A stretch of 64,000 nt of DNA from CAZPXZ01 sp965219495 (GTDB lineage Bacteria > Pseudomonadota > Alphaproteobacteria > Rhodobacterales > CAZPXZ01), in contig OZ244777.1 in the NCBI GenBank assembly GCA_965219495.1, positions 868,001 through 932,000 on the forward strand. The letters are read 5' to 3'. Below the pieces are notes generated by a model. That model ran no database searches and was not told the DNA's origin. It saw only the letters and a list, made by a program, of their open reading frames with translations. Of the stretch, positions 42,997 through 52,193 are shown one piece after another. Every line of letters begins with the position of its first letter. Within the stretch, counting starts at the first letter, position 1. The translations under genes and the position numbers were made by a program.

Positions 42997-43803
42997 GTGC
43001 TGGTGGACAGCCATTGTCATCTGGACTTTCCGGACTTCGAAACGGATCTTCCGGAGGTCGTACGCCGGGCCGGCGAGGCTGGTTTGTCGCGTATCGTCAC
43101 GATCTGCACGCGACCACGCCTCTTATCAGTCACCAGAAAACTGAGTGAATCCTACGATCCCGTGTATTTTGCCGCCGGTCTGCATCCGCTCCACGCCCAC
43201 GAGGAACCGGTGCCGTCCGTTGACGAACTGTGTGCGATGGCGGAGCACCCGAAGATGATCGGATTCGGCGAGAGCGGATTGGACTTTTATCGCCGCGCCG
43301 AAACAGCGGTGGCGCAGCGGAATTCGTTGCAAGCGCACATCGAAGCCTCCTGGCGCACCGGACTACCTGTGATCATCCACGCGCGTGCGGCCGACCGTGA
43401 ACTCGGAGACCTGCTCCGAGGCGCCTATGACCAGGCCCCCTTCCGTTGCGTTATGCATTGCTATTCTTCCGGACCCGAACTCGCCCGACTGGCGCTCGAT
43501 CTTGGGTTTTACTTGTCGATGTCGGGAATCATCACATTTCGCAACGCGGACGCCTTGCGATCGATCTTCGCGGATGCGCCGCTAGAGCGCATTCTCGTGG
43601 AAACGGATGCGCCCTACCTCGCCCCCGTGCCATATCGTGGCAAGCGTAACGAATCGGCATATGTGCAGCACACTGCGCGCGCCGGAGCTGAACTCAAGGG
43701 ACTATCCGACGCCGAATTCGCTCGCGCCACAAGTGAAAACTTCTTTCGCCTGTTCTCCAAAGTGCCGAGACCGGAAATGGAGATCTCACATGACGGTGGC
43801 TGA
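42997..43803 (+). CDS. tatD: TatD-family metal-dependent deoxyribonuclease
   Basis: The 268-residue TIM-barrel hydrolase carries the metal ligands in DSHCHLDFPDF, GFGESGLDFY, VIIHARAADRE, CVMHCYSSGPELA and ETDAPYLAPVPYRGKRNE. TatD/YcfH proteins are 3'-5' nucleases acting on DNA; the physiological substrate here is not known. GTG start six bases after holB. Confidence 0.92.
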   Translation: MLVDSHCHLDFPDFETDLPEVVRRAGEAGLSRIVTICTRPRLLSVTRKLSESYDPVYFAAGLHPLHAHEEPVPSVDELCAMAEHPKMIGFGESGLDFYRRAETAVAQRNSLQAHIEASWRTGLPVIIHARAADRELGDLLRGAYDQAPFRCVMHCYSSGPELARLALDLGFYLSMSGIITFRNADALRSIFADAPLERILVETDAPYLAPVPYRGKRNESAYVQHTARAGAELKGLSDAEFARATSENFFRLFSKVPRPEMEISHDGG

Positions 43804-44626
43804 CCGTCTCCGCTTCACCATCCTTGGTTGCGGATCCTCTGGCGGCGTCCCGCGAATTGGCGGCGACTGGGGCGCATGCGACCCGCGCGACACCCGAAAC
43901 CGACGACGGCGCTGCTCGTTGCTAGTCGAACGACTGAATGCCGACGGGCGCGCGACCAACGTGCTTGTGGACGCGGGTCCCGACTTGCGATCCCAGTGTC
44001 TCGACGCAGGCATTCAGCGCCTCGACGCTGTGCTGATCACCCATGAACATGCCGATCACATTCACGGACTCGACGAACTGCGGGTGTTGTTCCTTCGAAA
44101 CGGCAAGCAGAAGATACCGGTCTGGACCGCGCCGGGCACGGCAGATGTGCTTCGCAAGCGTTTTGGCTACGCGTTTGCCGCCGTGCAGGGAAGCGGATAC
44201 GACCCCTTCCTTTCGCTCCATCTAATCGACGGGCCGATTGAAATTCACGGGCCCGGAGGCTCCTTGCCCGCAATCTCTTATGCCGTTCCCCACGGCGCCC
44301 TGAACTCGCTGGGATTTCGTTTCGGCCCGGTGGGCTACACGCCGGATCTCTCGGGAATGTCGGACAGCGCGTGGAAGACGCTCGAAGGCGTTGAGGCTTG
44401 GATCGTGGACGCACTTCAACGCCAACCGCATCCGACGCATACGCATTTGAACCAGACGTTGTCCTGGATTGAACGGCTTGCCCCGAGCCGCGCGGTGCTG
44501 ACAAACATGCACGTGCATCTGGATTACGAGCAGGTGGATGGGGAAACGGCGGACTACATAAGTCCGGCTTTCGACGGTATGATCCTTGAGTATCTGTTCG
44601 AGAGTCTCGATCCTCCTGCATACTGA
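43790..44626 (+). CDS. MBL-fold metallohydrolase (PhnP/RNase Z-like)
   Basis: The 278-residue beta-lactamase-fold hydrolase has the THEHADHIHGLDELR metal motif and downstream ligands in VPHG, SDSAW and NMHVHLDYEQV. It begins GCGSSGGVPRIGGDWG, the typical start of the family found after tatD in proteobacteria. It overlaps tatD by 14 bases. The substrate is unknown; cyclic phosphodiester hydrolysis, as in PhnP, is plausible. Confidence 0.88.
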   Translation: MTVADRLRFTILGCGSSGGVPRIGGDWGACDPRDTRNRRRRCSLLVERLNADGRATNVLVDAGPDLRSQCLDAGIQRLDAVLITHEHADHIHGLDELRVLFLRNGKQKIPVWTAPGTADVLRKRFGYAFAAVQGSGYDPFLSLHLIDGPIEIHGPGGSLPAISYAVPHGALNSLGFRFGPVGYTPDLSGMSDSAWKTLEGVEAWIVDALQRQPHPTHTHLNQTLSWIERLAPSRAVLTNMHVHLDYEQVDGETADYISPAFDGMILEYLFESLDPPAY

Positions 44627-44634
44627 GCACTTCC

Positions 44635-45114
44635 ATGTACGTGCGAATCGCGCTAGTCGGTGCAGCCTTGCTAGGCGCTTTTGGCATTGGATTTGGCGCC
44701 GGAATATACGCACTTCCCATTTTGGTCGACTTCCGCAACGCCGGTCCGGAAGAAATTTCAACGGCAAGTCCGGACGACAGGCGGGGCGTCTTCTCGCGAA
44801 ACCTTGCCGGCTCCGACCCGCTGCACTGGGGAGAAGGTTCCATCAGGCTTGGAATGGGCGGGCTGGTGTTCGAAGAAAATGTCAGGCTCTCGCCCGGTCC
44901 GGACTACCGCGTATATCTGACGACGCGGTTCGTCGATACAAAGGAAGCATTCGTGAGAATCAAGCCGAAGGCGATTCAGGTCGGCAAGGTCAAGACGTTC
45001 TCCGGTCCTCTGCAATTCGAATTGCCTGCTACCGTCAACCGCGACGCGTACGATAACGTAGTGGTGTGGTGCGAAGCCTTTTCCATGTTCATCACCGGCG
45101 CCCGGCTTGACTAG
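44635..45114 (+). CDS. DM13-domain membrane-anchored protein
   Basis: The 159-residue product has an N-terminal membrane anchor (IALVGAALLGAFGIGFGAGI) and a DM13-like domain with LSPGPDYRVYLTTRFVDTKE, VGKVKTFSGPLQFELP and the signature VVVWCEAFSMFI, whose cysteine is the proposed redox-active residue. It may take part in extracytoplasmic electron transfer. It lies eight bases after the MBL hydrolase. Confidence 0.82.
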   Translation: MYVRIALVGAALLGAFGIGFGAGIYALPILVDFRNAGPEEISTASPDDRRGVFSRNLAGSDPLHWGEGSIRLGMGGLVFEENVRLSPGPDYRVYLTTRFVDTKEAFVRIKPKAIQVGKVKTFSGPLQFELPATVNRDAYDNVVVWCEAFSMFITGARLD

Positions 45115-45128
45115 GTAGCCTCCGCAAC

Positions 45129-46064
45129 GTGGTGGAACTCTTCACGATTCTGTTTCCCGTATTTGCGCTCATAAGCCTGGGGTATATCGGAGCACGGACG
45201 GGCCTCTGTCCTGACGCAGGCGTCGACGGCATCCTCGCGTTTGTGACAAATCTTGCTGCTCCCTGCCTGTTGATGCGGGCAGTACTGCACGTTTCTTTCG
45301 ATGCGGCGTTCAATCCAGAACTTCTGCTGTCCTTTTACCTGCCCGTCGTGTTCCTCTTCTTTGTCGCTCTGGGCACATCCCGTTTCGTTTGGCGCCAGCG
45401 GCCCGGGGAAAGCGTGGCCATCGGATTTGCCGCGACGTTCGGAAATACGGTCATGCTGGGGATTCCGGTGGTCGTCGGCGCGTTCGGCGACGCTGCCATT
45501 ACCCCGTTGGTGGGGATCGTCGGCCTGCACGCGGTCGCCATGTATCTGCTGGGCATCACCATGATGGAGGGACTGCGACAGAAGGGATCGGGTTTCCTGG
45601 CCGGCCTCCGCCAAACCCTGAAGGCCGTGATAAGGAATGCCCTGTTGATCGGGGTGGCGCTCGGTTTGGCCGGGAACTTGTTCGGACTGGCGCCATTGCC
45701 GACGGCATTTGAAACGGCGACGAAGATGTTGGCGGCTTCCGCCATTCCTCTTGGACTATTCGGAGTGGGCGCCACGCTGGTGCGCTACCAATTGCGGGCA
45801 GACATACGAATCGCCGGGACCTCTGCGGTGAGCAAGTTGGTCGTGCAGCCAGCCCTGACCTTTGTCCTGGCCCATTGGCTGTTCGGCTTGGACAAGAACT
45901 TGATCGCCATTGCGACCATTGTGGCTGCAATGCCTATGGGAATGAACTCCTACTTGTTCGCAGCGATGTACAATCGCGCCAAGGGAACGGCGGCGAGCGG
46001 AATCGTACTTACAAGCTTGTTCGCCGCTTTGACTGTTCCCGCATGGCTGCTGATCGTATCCTGA
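45129..46064 (+). CDS. AEC-family transporter
   Basis: This 311-residue integral membrane protein has about ten helices and the AEC/auxin-efflux-carrier opening (LFTILFPVFALISLGYIGAR) and central blocks GFAATFGNTVMLGIPVVVGA and ASAIPLGLFGVGATLV. It probably exports or imports small organic acids. The GTG at 45129 is used as the start. It ends the plus-strand run that begins at dac. Confidence 0.88.
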   Translation: MVELFTILFPVFALISLGYIGARTGLCPDAGVDGILAFVTNLAAPCLLMRAVLHVSFDAAFNPELLLSFYLPVVFLFFVALGTSRFVWRQRPGESVAIGFAATFGNTVMLGIPVVVGAFGDAAITPLVGIVGLHAVAMYLLGITMMEGLRQKGSGFLAGLRQTLKAVIRNALLIGVALGLAGNLFGLAPLPTAFETATKMLAASAIPLGLFGVGATLVRYQLRADIRIAGTSAVSKLVVQPALTFVLAHWLFGLDKNLIAIATIVAAMPMGMNSYLFAAMYNRAKGTAASGIVLTSLFAALTVPAWLLIVS

Positions 46065-46430
46065 ACCGAAGGCGATAAGACACGGGCAATCCCTCCGGCA
46101 CGAGCGACGATACCCTTGTGCAGTTGCGGAAATCGTAGCGGTTCGTCCGACCGAGCTTCACACTCGTGACCGCAATCGCTTGTCGGACCACCCATTCGCA
46201 CCCGCGAAATCCATTCGCCAACGAACCACGCACGCCACCGGTTCGATTCGCGCCGAAATCCCCTCGTGTCCGTCTCAACCCCGTTCCCGCGCCGCAGTTC
46301 GCGGATCTAGGTTCCTGTTATCTTTGTGACGCCGTGGCACTTTCGGTCAATTTGGTTCGTAAAGATCCGTTTTAAGTGCCGGGCGTAATGTTCAGTGAAC
46401 CGCGCGGTTTTCATCCCGCACAATTCGTGA
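46065..46430. other. Intergenic region without a recognisable gene
   Basis: This is a 366-base spacer between the convergent AEC transporter and a small membrane-protein gene. A minus-strand ORF (46009-46278) overlaps the transporter and has no features I can support. Confidence 0.5.
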
Positions 46431-46781
46431 TCAGAGTCGGCGCAGGAGATAGTACAGCAACCAGGCTGGCGTACTGATGATCGCGGCATAGACCGCAATC
46501 GCCACGGGTCCGAGCAATCCTGCAAAAATGGAGGAGCTTGATGTCAACGGCGCCAGCAGCAGAAATGCAACGGCGGAAACTATCGGGTGTCCCCTCAGCC
46601 AGAGCTTACGGCAGGCAAGCGCAAGCGGTAGTCCAAATGGCGAAAGCACCACGAGCGACATCCAGGCGTGAGATTCGAGCGGCCAAAGGACGCCCCGGAA
46701 TACTGAAAAAGCGAGTACCCCTATGGGCAGCCAGAGCAACGAGATCAATAGAAATGGAGCTAGGCGCTGAACCGCTGACAT
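46431..46781 (-). CDS. Small integral membrane protein of unknown function
   Basis: The 116-residue product has four likely transmembrane segments: APFLLISLLWLPIGVLAFSV, WMSLVVLSPFGLPLALAC, IVSAVAFLLLAPLTSSSS and GLLGPVAIAVYAAIISTPAW. It ends in LLYYLLRRL. I choose MSAVQRLA at 46781 as the start; it overlaps the end of a small upstream ORF by 22 bases. No family is recognised. Confidence 0.6.
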   Translation of the reverse strand: MSAVQRLAPFLLISLLWLPIGVLAFSVFRGVLWPLESHAWMSLVVLSPFGLPLALACRKLWLRGHPIVSAVAFLLLAPLTSSSSIFAGLLGPVAIAVYAAIISTPAWLLYYLLRRL

Positions 46782-46942
46782 CCGTCTGCCATGTCGTCCT
46801 GAAACGTCATCGTGTTGCTTCCACGAAACTCGAAGACATAGCCAACGCAAATCGGACTATGTTGGATCAAGACGATTTCCTGAATTGAGTCGGCATGCTC
46901 CCAGTTCGCACTTGTTAGCGGTCGCAGGACAGCGACTTGCAT
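46760..46942 (-). CDS. Possible small protein upstream of the membrane-protein gene
   Basis: This 60-codon frame reads MQVAVLRPLTSANWEHADSI, then VLIQHSPICVGYVFEFRG and FQDDMADGCQRFSA. The composition looks coding, and the stop lies 22 bases inside the next gene, as in translationally coupled pairs. No homology is recognised. The longer frame to 47215 runs through bamD and is not used. Confidence 0.35.
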   Translation of the reverse strand: MQVAVLRPLTSANWEHADSIQEIVLIQHSPICVGYVFEFRGSNTMTFQDDMADGCQRFSA

Positions 46943-47006
46943 ACCACGCCCCTGCCAACTGCTGTAGGCCGAACTGGCCAGTCGAACCGCCAGTTGACAG
47001 TGGTCT

Positions 47007-47813
47007 CTATGTCCGGCCAAACAGCCTATCGAACCAGGAACCGCTGTCCCGCGCTGAACCATCGGCGTCTGCTCTCTCCAGAAGCGCAAATGAATCGGCG
47101 TACCATTCGCTTCCCTGAAAATTGTAGCCAAGGATCGCAGCGGCGCGCCGAGCCTCGCTTTCCAGACCCAGCGCAAGATTTGCCTCCACAAGCCGATGTA
47201 GGGCCTCCGCAACATGAGACGTCTTGGGATACTCGTCGATCACTCTGCGGAACCGGTTGATGGCGGCCAGGTAATGCCCATGCCGAAGGTAGAAGCGTCC
47301 GATATCAATTTCCTTCCCGGCGAGTTGGTCTTCCGCTGCATCAAGCATCAACAGCGCATCCCCGGCATACCCGGAATCGGGATATCGCTGGGCGAGAAAC
47401 CGTAATTCCCGATGAGCATTTCGCGAGAATGTCTGGTCCCGTTTAACATCGGGAATTTGATCGTAATTGCTTAGTGCGACAATAAACTGCGCGCGCGCTG
47501 CATTGTCGTCGCCGGGGAAGAACTGCAGAAACCGCTGGCCCGCCAAGATCGCTCCATCATATTCCCCGGCCTGATAATACGCCTCCCCCGCGCGGATCAT
47601 CGCGATCCTTGTGAGTGGAGAATAGGGGTAAATTCGCTCCAATTCTTCGAAGATTTCAGCGGCCTCCCCTGGCCGGTCCTCCAGCGCCGCTTCGCCGCGA
47701 GCATAGATTTCTTCGGCCGATAACTCCTCCAGCGAGACATCCTCGCTATCCGAACAGGCCGAAATCGCCAACACCATGACGAAAGCGCTGACAGCACCGC
47801 CAATATTCTTCAT
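47007..47813 (-). CDS. bamD: Outer membrane assembly lipoprotein BamD
   Basis: BamD is the essential lipoprotein partner of BamA in outer-membrane protein insertion. The 268-residue product has a lipoprotein signal (FVMVLAISAC, lipobox ISAC) and tetratricopeptide repeats, including SAEEIYARGEAALEDRPGEA, YDGAILAGQRFLQFFPGDDN and HYLAAINRFRRVIDEYPKTS. It lies downstream of lpxC at the end of the dcw cluster, as in other Alphaproteobacteria. Confidence 0.92.
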   Translation of the reverse strand: MKNIGGAVSAFVMVLAISACSDSEDVSLEELSAEEIYARGEAALEDRPGEAAEIFEELERIYPYSPLTRIAMIRAGEAYYQAGEYDGAILAGQRFLQFFPGDDNAARAQFIVALSNYDQIPDVKRDQTFSRNAHRELRFLAQRYPDSGYAGDALLMLDAAEDQLAGKEIDIGRFYLRHGHYLAAINRFRRVIDEYPKTSHVAEALHRLVEANLALGLESEARRAAAILGYNFQGSEWYADSFALLERADADGSARDSGSWFDRLFGRT

Positions 47814-47942
47814 ACGCTAAACATCCAAGTTTCCCGCGTTCCGCAGCATGCGCATATACTACACGATTCGACGCAGCCAAACCGAATTCTCGAATACTCC
47901 TGATCGGGCGGTGCGCCGCTGACAATTACGGCTGTTCAGGAA

Positions 47943-48830
47943 CTAGGAAGCTGGCCCCTGATATTCTGTGGGTGCGGGAATTCCCTCGTAAAACCACGCT
48001 CCCCGGTTTGCAAAGAGAGTTCGCAGGAGCCCGTTATTCAGGCCATGCCCGGGCCGGTGCCCGGTGCAGCGGCCAATAATCGGACACCCGCTCAGAAACA
48101 GGTCGCCAAGCGCATCCACCATCTTGTGACGCACGAACTCGTCTTTGAATCGGAGACCTTCCGGATTCAAAATTCTTCCGTGCTCGATCACGATTCCACT
48201 GGCCAGCGAAGCGCCGCGCAACTGGCCAAGGCCGCGCAAGCGCTCAACGTCACTCATTGTGCCGAATGTCCTTGCGGGAAGCAGTTCCGCTACTGCCGCA
48301 CCGTTGCGGACCGGAAGATCCAGGTGTTGTCGGCCGATCGCAGTATCAGTGAAATCGATTTCGAAGGAGATTTCCAAGCGCCCGGCCGGTTCAAGCGCAA
48401 CCCATGCGCCGTTCATCCTGAATTCGACACGGTCCTGCATACGAATGGCCCTGCGTTCTCCACCTGCGCCACGCAAGCCCGCATGTCTGATCGCTTCAGC
48501 ATACGGCAATGCGCTGCCGTCGAAAATGGGAAGTTCGGGACCGTCTACCTCCACCAAGAGATTGTCTACGCCGCATACGGAGAAGGCGGCCATGGCGTGT
48601 TCGATCATTGAAACCCGCACGCCGTCCGAGTTGGCGATTACCGTACGATTCTTTGTTTCAACGACAGAATCGAATCGGGCCGGCACCTGACCGTCATGGT
48701 CTTTGACGTCGACCCGCCGGAACACAATTCCCGTATCAGCCGATGCCGGTCGAAATACTACGCGAACCCAGCCGCCGGTATCCAGACCGAGACCAGAAAC
48801 CTTCGCCTTCCGTGCAATTGTTGTTTGCAT
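47943..48830 (-). CDS. lpxC: UDP-3-O-acyl-N-acetylglucosamine deacetylase LpxC
   Basis: LpxC carries out the committed zinc-dependent step of lipid A synthesis. The 295-residue product shows MIEHAMAAFSVCGVDNL (zinc His), FDGSALPYAEAIRHAGL, RFKDEFVRHKMVDALGDLFL (zinc His and Asp) and GHRPGHGLNNGLLRTL (catalytic His). The start at 48830 (MQTTIARKAKV) fits the family; the earlier ATG at 48875 would add 15 residues. Confidence 0.94.
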   Translation of the reverse strand: MQTTIARKAKVSGLGLDTGGWVRVVFRPASADTGIVFRRVDVKDHDGQVPARFDSVVETKNRTVIANSDGVRVSMIEHAMAAFSVCGVDNLLVEVDGPELPIFDGSALPYAEAIRHAGLRGAGGERRAIRMQDRVEFRMNGAWVALEPAGRLEISFEIDFTDTAIGRQHLDLPVRNGAAVAELLPARTFGTMSDVERLRGLGQLRGASLASGIVIEHGRILNPEGLRFKDEFVRHKMVDALGDLFLSGCPIIGRCTGHRPGHGLNNGLLRTLFANRGAWFYEGIPAPTEYQGPAS

Positions 48831-48928
48831 ACACGGGTCCGCCCGGACACCATTTCCCGAAACAAGATACGGCACTCCGATTCTCGCACCAACTCACGGA
48901 ACATTACGTTTTGTGACAAACAAGAGTC

Positions 48929-50446
48929 CTACTTGGAGGCCAGCATCCGAGATATCAGCCCCCTTCCCCTAGGCGTCGCTTCGCGAATTCGAGATACGTT
49001 TTCAGCCTCCCGTTGGTTGGAACCAACGTTTCCAGCTGCACGCTTGGGAGACTGCATTAGAATTTGGGCACCAATAGCAACCACCGAGTTTGATCCTCCC
49101 GAACCTTTCACGTAATCTTGCCGTGACCGCACCCGCAGCGGTGGTCGCTGCTCACTGAGCCTTCCCCCTCCGTTGGACTTGGCAGTTCTCGCCATTCGCT
49201 CAGCAATCTCCGTCCTGATCGAACGGGCGTTCATGGCGACTTCATCATTCCAAGTGGACCTCGACTCCTTTTCGCGCACTGCGCGGCGGGGCGATACCTG
49301 CGATCGAACAGTCCGCTCCGGCGGTTGTCCGGGAGGCTTCTTGGCTGGAGGCCGGCGGGAACCGGTGGGAACCTGGGGCGAAATCCCTTGTGAGGGCATT
49401 TTGGACTTCCACTTTTGATTGCCGCTGTGGTCCTTAAGAATTTCGTGCAAAAACTTGTCACCGTTGAGCGAACGCGCGACGCCGACCGAAACGCCGGAAG
49501 CTACGAGATACACCCGAACTCGACCCTCCATAGAGGGGTCGCTGGACGCCCCAACCTTGATCCGAGCGTCTGTTCGAGCCTGCAGACCCAGGTAGTTCGC
49601 AGCAGCATCCACGTCGTCGAGACCCAGATCCTCGCCTCCGGTCACATTGATCAGCAGGGAAGCCGCACCGTCCACGGACACTCCATCCAGAAGTGGATTG
49701 TTCGCTGCCTGTGCGGCCGCCTGGGCTCCCCGGTCTTCGCCTTCGGCATCTCCAGTACCGATTACCGCGGTGCCTCCTTCACGCAGCACCATGCAAAGGT
49801 CCGCGAAGTCCATATTGATGATTCCCGGTCGCACCACCAAGTCAACCACACCTCGCACCGCATTAAGCAATACATCGTCCACCATCTGGAACGCGTCCCG
49901 AATCCGATACGTCCGCGTGGTGTCGGTAAACAAATTCTGATTCGAAACGACGAGCAGCGTGTCCAAACCGTCTGCACATTCCCCGATGCCGCGCATGGCC
50001 GCTTCCATCCTGGCGGGGCCCTCGTACTCGAACGGCTTCGTTACTACGCCAACGGCCAACACACCCATTTCCCGCGCAATGCGCGCGATAACGGGCAGTG
50101 CGCCGGTTCCCGTGCCGCCGCCCATGCCGGCGGAGACAAACGCGAGCGAAACGCCACTGAGCGCGGCGCGAATTTCGTCGACGGATTCCTCGGCCGCCTT
50201 CTTGCCGATGATTGGATCCGTTCCGGCGCCATATCCGCCGGTTACTTCGCTTCCGAGAGAAATTCGGCAATCCGCGCTGGTTCTCGCAAGAACCTGCGTA
50301 TCGGTATCCGCCGCCACAAATTCAACACCGGGTATTTCGCCAAGCACCATGGCGTGCACGGCGTTGCAGCCGCCACCGCCAACCCCGACAATTGCGATCC
50401 TGGGTTGCGTGCCCTTCGATTCAGGGACGCCAAGCTTGATAGTCAT
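48929..50446 (-). CDS. ftsZ: Cell division protein FtsZ
   Basis: FtsZ is the tubulin-like GTPase that forms the Z ring. The 505-residue product has the nucleotide loop IAIVGVGGGGCNAVHAMV, the signature GMGGGTGTGALPVIARIA (T4) and the T7-type segment NMDFADLCMVLREGGTAVIG. The globular domain ends near residue 320 and a long basic linker follows. The usual C-terminal peptide (D-I-P-x-F-L-x-R) is absent; the chain ends RGRGLISRMLASK. Start at 50446 rather than 50503, since MTIKLGVPESKG fits FtsZ N-termini. Confidence 0.93.
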   Translation of the reverse strand: MTIKLGVPESKGTQPRIAIVGVGGGGCNAVHAMVLGEIPGVEFVAADTDTQVLARTSADCRISLGSEVTGGYGAGTDPIIGKKAAEESVDEIRAALSGVSLAFVSAGMGGGTGTGALPVIARIAREMGVLAVGVVTKPFEYEGPARMEAAMRGIGECADGLDTLLVVSNQNLFTDTTRTYRIRDAFQMVDDVLLNAVRGVVDLVVRPGIINMDFADLCMVLREGGTAVIGTGDAEGEDRGAQAAAQAANNPLLDGVSVDGAASLLINVTGGEDLGLDDVDAAANYLGLQARTDARIKVGASSDPSMEGRVRVYLVASGVSVGVARSLNGDKFLHEILKDHSGNQKWKSKMPSQGISPQVPTGSRRPPAKKPPGQPPERTVRSQVSPRRAVREKESRSTWNDEVAMNARSIRTEIAERMARTAKSNGGGRLSEQRPPLRVRSRQDYVKGSGGSNSVVAIGAQILMQSPKRAAGNVGSNQREAENVSRIREATPRGRGLISRMLASK

Positions 50447-50933
50447 GAACTGCTCCTTGGTCTCCTGCTTTGCCTGTGATGGCATTTCGCCACCGTGCCT
50501 CATTTGGCGATTTGTTTTTTGCGACCATAAACAGGTCGTATTCTCAAGTCAATGCAATGTCTTGCTGATTCTTTTCGTTAGCAACACCCCGAGACAAGTG
50601 CCCCATGCGCGCGCCCGCTCTTGATCTTCCGACGGCAAAACACCTGAAATTCAAGAACCGCGAACGGGCGGATCTGCGGTCCTCGTCAAATGCCCGGGCG
50701 CCTGGAACCTCTCGACCGACACTTTGATGTAGCAATGGCACTTAACGATTTGCAATTCCATCATGAATCACTTCATCTCGCCAATTGCGGCCATCAGAAC
50801 CTGGCGCGAACGCTTGCGCGCAACTTTGCAATTCGATCCGCCAGGCACCACGCGGCCCTGCCCGCGAGAAATGGTCGATCGGCGCTATTTCGTGGTTGTC
50901 GGTTTTCGATGTCCGCTGCATTCCGAAATTCCC
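50447..50933. other. Long ftsA-ftsZ spacer
   Basis: This is a 487-base gap in an otherwise overlapping operon. No gene is supported on either strand. It is probably the site of a dedicated ftsZ promoter; I could not point to a convincing CtrA box (TTAA-N7-TTAA) in it. Confidence 0.5.
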
Positions 50934-52157
50934 CTACCAAGCCTCCCCCATCCACCGGAAGGTGCGGTTGGCGAAGCCGGTAACGCTGCTGGATAGCATC
51001 CGGTCGTAATCCCAGATCTCCAGCGTTGCTTCACGCGCGAACCGGGCAAGCCCCGCCAGTGTCGCGTTCTCCGGCTTCGCGGCATCTTCCGAGGGCCACC
51101 AGACTCCTCGGGGTGGGCAGGTCTCCACCTTATGGCCGAAGTAAATCGCCATATCTTGAATGTCCGCAATTCGGCTGGCGCCGCCCGTCAGACGGATCGT
51201 CCCGCTGCCGACTTCCCGAAAATCGGCCTGGTCGAGAAGAAGCCTGATGCCGCGGAACAACTCTTGCATTTCGCGCGCCATGATCTCTGCGACTTTGGGA
51301 TCCCCGCCGGTCTTGAGGGCTCGTTTTCTTTGCTCGGCTTCAGCAAAGTCAATCTCAATTCCCTTGGCAATTGCCGCTGTAACGTCGTTGCCGCCTTTGT
51401 TCAGACTGGACGCGTACACGCACTGCCCCTTCAAGAAAACGCTTACGCCGGTTGTCGAGGCACCGAAATCGACGCAAGCTCCACCTCTCGCGGTATCCAT
51501 GTGGCACCCGAGGCCGGTGGCGTAAGGCTTCGCAACGAATCCGGCCGGTTTCAGTCCACACCCCGTGATGCACCTGGACAATTCGTCAATAATGGCCCGA
51601 CGTATGGAAACCCAGACTACATCCACGGTGAGGCGTTGGCCCGCCAATCGCCGCGGATCGACGATGCCGTCCCGATCATCGATTGTGTAGTGCACCGGCA
51701 GCGCGTGCAGCAATACCTTGTCCTTGAAGATATTCGGCTTCGGACAGCACCGCATTGCCCGAAACATGTCTCTCTCGGTTACGACCTGCCCCGAAATCGC
51801 CGCGTCGCCCCTCGCATAGTGGCAGTTCAGGTCGCGTCCATCCACCGCTATGAGCACATCGTCAATTCTTCCACAGTTCGCTTGTCCCTCCACCATGTCG
51901 ATTACCCGGCGAAGCGCACGTTCGAAATCCTCCATGTCAAGAATTTCTCCTGCCGTGTAGCCATCCGGTGGAACGCTTCCGGCCGCCGATATTGAAAGGC
52001 GGTCAGTCGCGAATCCGTTGCCGGCATGATCAGGATTCCACGAGGCAATTGCCCAGGCGATCTTTCCGCCCCCCGGATCGAGAAGCGCCACCCGGCCGCG
52101 CCGCCGCACTCTTCCGATCCGTTCGCCGATTGCTCGTTCTCCTGGAATCCAGATCAT
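50934..52157 (-). CDS. ftsA: Cell division protein FtsA
   Basis: FtsA is an actin-like ATPase that tethers FtsZ to the membrane. The 407-residue product has RVALLDPGGGKIAWAIASW (phosphate 1), ACVDFGASTTGVSVF (phosphate 2), GGNDVTAAIAKGIEIDFAEA (1C domain side) and IRLTGGASRIADIQDMA (adenosine motif). It ends with an amphipathic helix (VTGFANRTFRWMGEAW) as expected for membrane targeting. Confidence 0.92.
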   Translation of the reverse strand: MIWIPGERAIGERIGRVRRRGRVALLDPGGGKIAWAIASWNPDHAGNGFATDRLSISAAGSVPPDGYTAGEILDMEDFERALRRVIDMVEGQANCGRIDDVLIAVDGRDLNCHYARGDAAISGQVVTERDMFRAMRCCPKPNIFKDKVLLHALPVHYTIDDRDGIVDPRRLAGQRLTVDVVWVSIRRAIIDELSRCITGCGLKPAGFVAKPYATGLGCHMDTARGGACVDFGASTTGVSVFLKGQCVYASSLNKGGNDVTAAIAKGIEIDFAEAEQRKRALKTGGDPKVAEIMAREMQELFRGIRLLLDQADFREVGSGTIRLTGGASRIADIQDMAIYFGHKVETCPPRGVWWPSEDAAKPENATLAGLARFAREATLEIWDYDRMLSSSVTGFANRTFRWMGEAW

Positions 52158-52193
52158 TGAACTCCTGGTCCGCTTGCTACCGGAGGGATCATT

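Noticed and set aside
49415..50479. 354-codon plus-strand ORF
   Set aside because: Antisense of ftsZ. His- and Arg-rich shadow frame without domain features.
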